DNA from: an uncultured Cellulosilyticum sp.
GTDB taxonomy: Bacteria > Bacillota > Clostridia > Lachnospirales > Cellulosilyticaceae
Length of the DNA: 39,971 bases
NCBI GenBank assembly: GCA_934725855.1
Contig: CAKVCL010000030.1
Span: forward strand, 1 to 39,971
Direction of reading: 5' to 3'
This document shows positions 34,290-39,971 of this stretch, piece by piece. The notes under the pieces were generated by a model. That model made no database searches, had not been told where the DNA came from, and saw nothing but the letters and a program-made list of their open reading frames with translations. Position numbers and translations under genes: made by a program. How positions within the stretch are numbered: the first letter of the stretch is position 1; the number at the start of each line of letters is the position of its first letter.

Positions 34290-34967
34290 TTACTCAATAT
34301 AAACATCTACAAAATTAATTTGTGTATCATGTTTAAAGCCAGAAAAAACAAGTTTGAGTTGTGTTCCATCAGTTACATTAAGATCAATAGGGACAGGAAC
34401 TTGATCAGCTTTGATAGGTTGTGTGGCAATAAGCGTGTCATCTAAATAGAAATCAATTTGTCCATTGCTTGATTTAAAATCCTCACAGCCTAGAAAACCT
34501 GAAATATGATGATAGGTTTGACCCAGATTGAATGAAGCAGAGATCACATTTGTAAAAGAATAACCGTTATGATGGGTTTCACTAGCCATAGTCATTGGTT
34601 GATTGGTTTTGGCATCTGGACAATATAAAAAAGCATGAATCGAATCATAGTCGTAATGATAAATTTTAAGCTTATCACTCATAACGGAAGCTGTAGGAAT
34701 ATGACCAACAATCAAAGTTTTATTTTCATCATCCCAAGAAATAGGTTCACTCATAATATGCTCTGCTAGGTCAAAAGGAATAAAGACTTTGTCTTCATTA
34801 GAAGCAACGAAATCTTTGATAATATGACCGTTAGGAAGGACAATTTCAGCTTCTTGATAGTCTAGTTCAATCTTTTTAGGTGTAAAATTCATAAAAGCGT
34901 AAAGAGAAGAAGAAAAAAGCAGTGCTAAGGTAAGGAGAAGCACTTTGGTTTTAGTTATGATTTTCAA
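34290..34967 (-). CDS. Secreted stalk-domain (copper amine oxidase N-like) protein
   Basis: The 225-residue protein begins at a TTG start at 34967 (LKIITKTK), eight bases after GGAGG. A signal peptide covers about residues 1-24 (VLLLTLALLFSSSLYA). Then comes a stalk/copper-amine-oxidase-N-like pattern (EAEIVLPNGHIIKDF, DKVFIPFDLAEHI, ISWDDENKTLIVG), followed by a second beta-rich domain (about 110-225) with YHHISGFLGCEDFK and a C-terminal LVFSGF. The second part resembles NPCBM-like galactose-binding folds. Probably cell-surface or secreted; function unknown. It ends just upstream of the ABC operon promoter with no clear terminator between. Confidence 0.7.
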   Translation of the reverse strand: MKIITKTKVLLLTLALLFSSSLYAFMNFTPKKIELDYQEAEIVLPNGHIIKDFVASNEDKVFIPFDLAEHIMSEPISWDDENKTLIVGHIPTASVMSDKLKIYHYDYDSIHAFLYCPDAKTNQPMTMASETHHNGYSFTNVISASFNLGQTYHHISGFLGCEDFKSSNGQIDFYLDDTLIATQPIKADQVPVPIDLNVTDGTQLKLVFSGFKHDTQINFVDVYIE

Positions 34968-35109
34968 AACAAACACCTCCATAATTAACGTTTAGTATGT
35001 ATCATTTTAGAAAAAATATGCAGAGCTTATCCTTATTTTAGGAAGAGTTGATTTGAAAATATAAAGAGAGTATGCTTATATCAAAAAAATGAAAAGAAGA
35101 GGATGAAAG

Positions 35110-35946
35110 ATGAGAATAGATACACATGTGCATATCACCCCTAAAGAAATCAGTAGTCAGGCACTTAAAATCGGAGAAAAAGAACCTTATTTTGATTTAC
35201 TTTCCAAAACCCCTAAAAATCGCTTTGCCACAGCAGAAGAAATTGTAGAGGAAATGAAAAAAGTGGGGATAGACCGTAGTGTGGTTTTTGGCTTTAGTTT
35301 TCAAGATATGGGACTTTGCCAGTTTGTCAATGATTATGTGATTGAAAAGGTAAAAGCTTATCCGAATGAACTCATTGGCTTTATTTCTGTCGTCCCTAAT
35401 CATCCTAAAGCGCCTTACGAAATTGAGCGTTGTTATGATAAGGGCTTAAGGGGAATAGGGGAGCTTTTTCCAGCTGGTCAGCCCTTTGATATTAGCAATG
35501 AAAAAGATACTCAGGATTTTGCAAAATGTTGTCTGCACTATGACCTGCCTGTGATCATCCATATGAATGAACCTGTGGGGCATTACTATGCAGGAAAAAC
35601 AGAAACCAGCTTTAAAGAAGTTGAAAGCTTTATAGGACATTATCCAGACTTAAAAGTGATTTTAGCCCATTTTGGTGGGGGAATCTTTATGTATGAAATG
35701 ATGAAGGAGGTCAAAGAAAGCTTTAAAAATGTCTATTATGATAATGCGGCTGCTATCTTTTTATATGACTCGGTGATTTACAAAGTGATGAGAGAAGCAG
35801 GGGTGATGGAAAAGCTTTTATTTGGAAGTGACTTTCCACTTCTTTCACCCAGCCGTTATGAAAAAAGTATTTCTGAAAGTAGGTTAACTGAAATCGAAAA
35901 GGCAAAATTTTTAGGAGAAAATGCTAAAAAACTACTGAAATTATAA
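35110..35946 (+). CDS. Amidohydrolase-2 family metal-dependent hydrolase
   Basis: The 278-residue cytosolic TIM-barrel protein belongs to the PF04909 amidohydrolase-related family (decarboxylases and hydrolases). Metal and catalytic features are MRIDTHVHI at the start, VIIHMNEPVGH in the middle, LAHFGGG, and FGSDFPLLSP near the end. The substrate cannot be told; the family includes ACMSD- and resorcylate decarboxylase-like enzymes. GAGGATGAAAG before the ATG is a fair ribosome site. It is a single-gene unit next to a HAD hydrolase. Confidence 0.85.
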   Translation: MRIDTHVHITPKEISSQALKIGEKEPYFDLLSKTPKNRFATAEEIVEEMKKVGIDRSVVFGFSFQDMGLCQFVNDYVIEKVKAYPNELIGFISVVPNHPKAPYEIERCYDKGLRGIGELFPAGQPFDISNEKDTQDFAKCCLHYDLPVIIHMNEPVGHYYAGKTETSFKEVESFIGHYPDLKVILAHFGGGIFMYEMMKEVKESFKNVYYDNAAAIFLYDSVIYKVMREAGVMEKLLFGSDFPLLSPSRYEKSISESRLTEIEKAKFLGENAKKLLKL

Positions 35947-36048
35947 AGCGTATTAAAATCAAATGGGTAACATAAAAGTATCATGATGGGGCAGCACTAT
36001 GTGATATAATAAAGCAGAATAATAAACAATGCACAAAAGGGGAAAACA

Positions 36049-36702
36049 ATGAAGAAACTTGTAATTTTTGATATGGATGGTTTAATGTTTGATACAGAAC
36101 GTATTTATTATAAAGCTTGGCAAGAAGCAGCAAAGGCTTATGGATATGAAATTACTTGGGAGATTTATACTCAGATTGTTGCTAGAAATAGTCGTTATAT
36201 CGAGAAGGTTTTAAAACAGCTTTTAGGTGAAGCGCTGCCTTATGATGACATTTGTGCAATGAAACGCCGTTTAGCCGATGAAACGATTGCAAGTGAAGGC
36301 ATACAAAAAAAAGAAGGGCTTATGGAACTTTTAGATTATTTGGATGAAAAAGGCATCAAGAAAGTGGTAGCCACTTCTAGCATGAGAGAAAAAACATTAA
36401 GTTATCTAACTTTAGCAGGGGTAAAAGATCGTTTTGACTGGATTATTTGTGGCAGTGAGATTGAAGAATCTAAACCGAATCCTGAAATCTTTTTGAAAGC
36501 AGCTGCTCATTTAGAAATAGACCCAAAAGACTGTATGGTATTGGAGGATTCTAGATTAGGCTTACAAGCAGCCACTCGTGCCAAGATGACCAGTGTATGT
36601 GTACCAGATTTAGTAAGGCCTGATGAAGAAATGTTAGAAAATGCGACTTATGTAGTAGCTTCTTTAAAACAAGTCATTCCTTTATTAAAACCTGAAAATT
36701 GA
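36049..36702 (+). CDS. HAD-superfamily phosphatase / phosphomutase-like (subfamily IA)
   Basis: The 217-residue protein has the HAD motifs in order: FDMDGLMFDTE (catalytic Asp8 and Asp10), VATSS (motif II), ESKPNPEIF (motif III lysine) and MVLEDSRLGLQAA (motif IV). A helical cap domain sits between motifs I and II (about residues 15-85), as in beta-phosphoglucomutase and related phosphatases. A true beta-phosphoglucomutase cannot be claimed on sequence alone. It may act on sugar phosphates in this carbohydrate-using cell. TATAAT at 36004-36009 is a likely -10; AAGGGG is the ribosome site. Confidence 0.87.
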   Translation: MKKLVIFDMDGLMFDTERIYYKAWQEAAKAYGYEITWEIYTQIVARNSRYIEKVLKQLLGEALPYDDICAMKRRLADETIASEGIQKKEGLMELLDYLDEKGIKKVVATSSMREKTLSYLTLAGVKDRFDWIICGSEIEESKPNPEIFLKAAAHLEIDPKDCMVLEDSRLGLQAATRAKMTSVCVPDLVRPDEEMLENATYVVASLKQVIPLLKPEN

Positions 36703-36813
36703 GATTCATAGATGACAAAAGAAGAATTATATATGGTTATTTAAAGAAACTAGAGGCAAAAGAGCTTAGAAAAGAATTAAAAGATTGGTTACTAAACGCA
36801 TAAAGAGCATGCA

Positions 36814-36840
36814 AAAAAAGAGGAGAAATCCTCTTTTTTT
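36814..36840 (+). terminator. Terminator after the HAD gene
   Basis: An 11-bp stem, AAAAAAGAGGA with TCCTCTTTTTT, around a GAAA tetraloop ends in T's. It separates the HAD gene (and a short reading remnant behind it) from cheW. Confidence 0.88.
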
Positions 36841-36909
36841 GTTGCTTGTTGGAACCATGTATTGTGGGTGGGCATAAGATGTACAAGAATGAAGTAGGAG
36901 GAAGCACAG

Positions 36910-37329
36910 ATGAAACAATATCTTATTTTTCGTCTAGCGAATCAACACTATGCTATGGAAATAACACAAGTGATTCAAGTCACAAAAGAAGAAAATCTCG
37001 TACAAACCCCTTTTTTATCTGAGCCTATAAAAGGTCTAATGCTGATTAGAAACTCCGTGGTTCCCATTGTGGATACAAGAACCAAATGGAAAATAGCAAC
37101 TAATGGTTCCTATGAAACGAAAGGACATATTATAGTCATGAACTTAAGAGGACAATTAGTGGGGTATTGGGTAGATGAAGTGATTAAAATAGGATTTTGG
37201 AAGGACGAAGCGCTGACTACAATTACATGGAGTAAAGCGCTAAGGGATAAAGTGTGGATTAAGAAGGTGTATACCAAAGAGCAGGAAAACATAGGCATTG
37301 TTGAATTAGAAGCATTTGAAATGGAATAG
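36910..37329 (+). CDS. cheW: CheW-like chemotaxis coupling protein
   Basis: The 139-residue protein is a single CheW beta-barrel domain that links chemoreceptors to CheA. Visible family features are [15 protein letters not shown] at the start, [16 protein letters not shown] in the middle and [14 protein letters not shown] 36910 follows AGGAGG. The MCP gene starts about 11 to 35 bases after its stop, so the two are an operon and probably work as a receptor-coupler pair. No CheA is in the window. Confidence 0.9.
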   Translation: MKQYLIFRLANQHYAMEITQVIQVTKEENLVQTPFLSEPIKGLMLIRNSVVPIVDTRTKWKIATNGSYETKGHIIVMNLRGQLVGYWVDEVIKIGFWKDEALTTITWSKALRDKVWIKKVYTKEQENIGIVELEAFEME

Positions 37330-37364
37330 GGTGGAAGGCATTGAAGCAGAAAAAAGGACTTAAA

Positions 37365-38873
37365 ATGAAAACTTATTTAATAATGGGTTATGCCCTTTTA
37401 AGCATGGTCGGACTGATTATTTTTGGGCTACTATTATATGATAAGGGACAAAGAAAAGAGCGAATTGATAAGCTAGAACAAGATGCCATTCAACCTTTAA
37501 TGCTACTTATAGAATGTGATGAGAAGATTGATGAAGAAACCGAAAGCATTTATCAAATGGTATTAGGGGCATATCAATCCGTTCAAGTAGACAACTTTGA
37601 GAAACGAAGCGAAGAAACGAAAAAGACGCTAGACGCTTATGAAGCATTATTTAAGGCTGGAAAAGTAGCTGATCCCTTTAAAAGCTATTATGAAAACTAT
37701 CATCATCAGCTTGAAATCATTATGAATCATATTGAAAAGGGAGAAAAAGAAACGGCTATTTTGAAATTAAACGCTCAGTCGTATAAACAAAGTAGGCAGC
37801 TATTAACCGATTATGTAGAGCAAAGCGTTAGGCAGATGAAAGCAGAAAAAGAAGACTATACAAAGGCTTATGAGGTAAAAGAAAGATGGCTTCAATGGAT
37901 TTGTGTGGTGCTCATGCTGGTTTGGGTAAGTTTTTCATTTATGATTCCAGGTTATGTGGTAAAGAAAATGAATCGTATCTTGACGCAATCTATAGGCTAT
38001 ATTCGAAACATAGCAGAGGGCAAGTTAAATGAAAAGATTGACTTGAAGGTTCAAACGGTTGAAATGCTAGTTCTTAATGATACCTTAAAGGATATGCAGC
38101 ACTGCTTGGTAGACATTACAAAAGAACTACAAGATATGTCCCTTCAAGTGAGCAGAGGCACAAGTGAGATTTCTGAGGCAAGTATGATGTTAGCAACAGG
38201 GGCAACAGAGCAAGCAGCAGCTATCGAGGAAATCAATGCGCATATGGAGGAATTAACACAAAACACGATGGCTAACCGAAAAACAGCCACCAAGATTCAG
38301 CAACTTTCTATGACCATCAAAGAAAATGCACAAAAGGGTAATTTAAAGATGCAAGAAACGATTGCGGCTATAGGACACATTCAAACGGCTTCAGAAGAAA
38401 TTTCCAAAATCAATAAGGTGATAGAAGAAATTGCCTTTCAGACGAATCTATTGTCACTTAATGCTGCCATTGAAGCCGCTAGGGCAGGAAAAAATGGAGA
38501 TGGATTTGCTGTGGTAGCTGAAGAAGTACGTAAATTAGCTGTAAAAAGTTCAAGGGCCGCTAAAGAAACCGCTCAAATGATTGAAGGATGCTATAAAAAA
38601 GTAGAAGAAGGAACCACACTCGTTAATCAAACGGCACAATTATTCCACTATATGGTCAAAAGCACAGATCAAGAAAATGAACTCATTCAAAATATAACGC
38701 ATAAAATCATAGAAGAAGCAGAGCATATTGATGGGGTAGGCAAAAGTATTCACCAAGTCGCAGATGTGGTTCAAAGTATTTCGACGACAGCTGAAGAAAC
38801 AGCTGCTGCAAGTGGTGAATTTACAAAGCAAGCAGACGAACTGATGCAAAAAATGAATAAATTTGAACTCTAA
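37365..38873 (+). CDS. Methyl-accepting chemotaxis protein (4HB-type sensor)
   Basis: The 502-residue chemoreceptor has standard topology: an N-terminal membrane helix (about 4-24), an extracellular four-helix-bundle-like sensor (about 25-178), a second helix (about 180-200, [19 protein letters not shown]), HAMP and the cytosolic signalling coiled coil with tip [31 protein letters not shown] 37365 has AAAGGA seven bases upstream; a TTG at 37341 with GGTGG is an almost equal alternative and would add eight residues (KQKKGLK). It is co-transcribed with cheW. The ligand is unknown. Confidence 0.9.
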   Translation: MKTYLIMGYALLSMVGLIIFGLLLYDKGQRKERIDKLEQDAIQPLMLLIECDEKIDEETESIYQMVLGAYQSVQVDNFEKRSEETKKTLDAYEALFKAGKVADPFKSYYENYHHQLEIIMNHIEKGEKETAILKLNAQSYKQSRQLLTDYVEQSVRQMKAEKEDYTKAYEVKERWLQWICVVLMLVWVSFSFMIPGYVVKKMNRILTQSIGYIRNIAEGKLNEKIDLKVQTVEMLVLNDTLKDMQHCLVDITKELQDMSLQVSRGTSEISEASMMLATGATEQAAAIEEINAHMEELTQNTMANRKTATKIQQLSMTIKENAQKGNLKMQETIAAIGHIQTASEEISKINKVIEEIAFQTNLLSLNAAIEAARAGKNGDGFAVVAEEVRKLAVKSSRAAKETAQMIEGCYKKVEEGTTLVNQTAQLFHYMVKSTDQENELIQNITHKIIEEAEHIDGVGKSIHQVADVVQSISTTAEETAAASGEFTKQADELMQKMNKFEL

Positions 38874-38882
38874 GTCAAAAAG

Positions 38883-38917
38883 AAAGAGTAACCTTGAACT
38901 TGATAGGTTACTCTTTT
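38883..38917. terminator. Bidirectional terminator between the MCP gene and dapA
   Basis: A 12-bp perfect stem (38883-38894 with 38905-38916) has A-run and T-run flanks between convergent genes. Confidence 0.85.
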
Positions 38918-38923
38918 GAGTTA

Positions 38924-39808
38924 CTAATTTAATAAACCATAATTTTGAAGTGCTTTTAATAAAATTTCTTTATTCTGTGTTTCCATTGGGACAAGAGGTA
39001 AGCGACAAGTGCCCACTTCCATTCCCAGTACATTCATGGCTTCTTTGATTGGCGAAGGGCTGGCTTCAATAAAGAGCGCTTTAACCAAATCTAAAACTTT
39101 AAGCTGTAAAGCCTTAGCACCTTTGAAATCACCACTTGCAAAACGGGCATAAATATCATGAGTATCTTTTGGAATGATATTAGCCATAACCGAAATAACG
39201 CCTTGCCCACCCATTGCTAAAACAGGAAGCACTTTATCATCTTCACCTGAGTAAATGGCAAAGTCAGGACCACATAAGTTACGAAGCTCGCCAATGTGAT
39301 TAAAGTTACATTCTTTAATAGCAACGATAGAGTCAATTTGAGAAAGTTCTTTAACAATTTGTGGAGACATGTCTAGCATAGTACGACTAGGCACGTTATA
39401 AAGGATGATAGGTGTTTTCACACTTTTTGCGATCGCTTCAAAGTGTGCATAAAGACCTTTTTGAGTGGTTTTATTGTAATAAGGAACAACGGATAATAAG
39501 CCATCTACTCCAACCGATTCAGCAAATTGACTGGTATGAATGGCATGGCGTGTATCATTGCTACCTGCGCCAGCGATAACAGGAATACGATGATTCACTT
39601 TTTCGACACAAAAACGAATGAGACTTTCGTGTTCTTCCATAGGAAGAGTAGCAGATTCACCTGTTGTGCCACAGACAATAATAGCATCAGTGCCTTCGCT
39701 GATATGCCACTCGATGAGTTCTTCAAACTTGTGGTAATCTACGCCTTTTTCATTAAATGGTGTGATAATGGCTACACCCGAACCTTCGAATAGTTTTGTT
39801 TTCATCAT
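38924..39808 (-). CDS. dapA: 4-hydroxy-tetrahydrodipicolinate synthase
   Basis: The 294-residue cytosolic aldolase condenses pyruvate with aspartate semialdehyde, the first step toward lysine and meso-diaminopimelate for cell wall. Family motifs are VAIITPFNEKGVDY, GTTGESATLPMEEH, PVIAGAGSNDT, YNVPSRTMLD (the active-site tyrosine region) and VAIKECN (the Schiff-base lysine). Two consecutive ATG codons exist; GGAGG is four bases before the first and seven before the second, so the start may be 39805. It sits immediately after the end of another minus-strand gene but has its own promoter. Confidence 0.96.
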   Translation of the reverse strand: MMKTKLFEGSGVAIITPFNEKGVDYHKFEELIEWHISEGTDAIIVCGTTGESATLPMEEHESLIRFCVEKVNHRIPVIAGAGSNDTRHAIHTSQFAESVGVDGLLSVVPYYNKTTQKGLYAHFEAIAKSVKTPIILYNVPSRTMLDMSPQIVKELSQIDSIVAIKECNFNHIGELRNLCGPDFAIYSGEDDKVLPVLAMGGQGVISVMANIIPKDTHDIYARFASGDFKGAKALQLKVLDLVKALFIEASPSPIKEAMNVLGMEVGTCRLPLVPMETQNKEILLKALQNYGLLN

Positions 39809-39836
39809 AATACCTCCGAGTAACTCGTCTTATTTT

Positions 39837-39866
39837 ATTATATGCTGAGTAACACTTATTTAACAA
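39837..39866 (-). promoter_or_regulatory. Promoter of dapA
   Basis: On the minus strand TTGTTA (39861-39866), an 18-base spacer and TATAAT (39837-39842) lie about 30 bases before the start. CGAGTAACTCG (39817-39827) just before the ribosome site can form a small hairpin. Confidence 0.6.
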
Positions 39867-39915
39867 TAGATAAATTAAGTAAATAATAGCTGTAATACAC
39901 CACTTTACAAGAAAA

Positions 39916-39971
39916 CTATTGAACTAAATCTTTAAATTCATTGTCTTTTACAAGTTCTTCAAGGGTTATAG
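39916..39971 (-). CDS. C-terminal end of an unidentified gene (partial)
   Basis: A minus-strand frame open to the window edge ends at TAG 39916-39918 and reads ITLEELVKDNEFKDLVQ. The charged, helical end is protein-like and precedes dapA in the same direction. Seventeen residues are too few to name the gene. Confidence 0.5.
   Translation of the reverse strand, partial: ITLEELVKDNEFKDLVQ

Noticed and set aside
36699..36803. Short reading frame behind the HAD gene with a helical, Lys/Glu-rich end (KLEAKELRKELKDW)
   Set aside because: It may be a gene tail, but it has only a TTG start overlapping the HAD stop, and its 34 residues match nothing I know.

Overview
This window is low-GC Firmicutes DNA. 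It has strong AGGAGG-type ribosome binding sites, TTGACA/TATAAT promoters and many hairpin-plus-T-tract terminators. The gene content (cytosolic cellobiose phosphorylase, a Cthe_2159-type carbohydrate-binding protein, a GH2/SGNH esterase pair, a lipoprotein alpha-amylase, a YjfB-like protein, two chemoreceptors) suggests an anaerobic, motile, polysaccharide-degrading clostridium, plausibly Lachnospiraceae close to Cellulosilyticum. That placement is inference from gene content. I see no tRNA, rRNA, CRISPR, transposase or phage genes.

Layout. 1-3.1 kb is scarred. It holds an ABC-transporter tail, an in-frame chimera between a DUF5060-like N-terminus and the C-terminus of an aminotransferase, and carB with about 380 codons missing. 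3.2-8.2 kb has mtnN divergent from a secreted 5'-nucleotidase, then a secreted Cthe_2159-type protein and a YjfB-like small protein. 8.4-14.3 kb has cellobiose phosphorylase, an EamA transporter, a small wHTH-like protein, glyoxalase I, an AMP-ligase reduced to its two ends, and queG. 14.4-19.6 kb is a GH2 + SGNH-esterase operon. 19.6-22.5 kb is a chemoreceptor with an unusual leader hairpin and unusual topology, plus a small membrane protein. 22.6-26.0 kb has a lipoprotein amylase divergent from a UvrD-like ATPase fused to a LexA-type autoprotease. 26.1-30.3 kb has a glycerophosphodiesterase, a precorrin-2 dehydrogenase, an NlpC/P60 peptidase and three unknowns. 30.3-34.3 kb is a heterodimeric ABC exporter behind a leader peptide and three tandem terminators. 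34.3-39.97 kb has a stalk-domain protein, an amidohydrolase, a HAD hydrolase, cheW + MCP, dapA and a partial gene.

How it fits together. The carbohydrate genes describe secreted or surface capture and hydrolysis (amylase, Cthe_2159 protein) followed by cytosolic processing: phosphorolysis of cellobiose, and glycosidase plus deacetylase action on imported oligosaccharides. The GH2 and SGNH proteins have no signal peptides.

The items most worth a second look are four. (1) The ABC exporter leader: promoter, 32-codon leader ORF with a strong Shine-Dalgarno, a hairpin exclusive with the first terminator, and three related terminators whose arms can cross-pair. (2) The ATPase-LexA fusion, which keeps Ala-Gly, Ser and Lys of the self-cleavage machinery but has no recognisable DNA-binding domain. 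(3) The 16-bp all-paired leader hairpin of the chemoreceptor with a competing hairpin. (4) A cluster of genes that keep their ends but have lost their middles, which means either recent deletions or assembly error.
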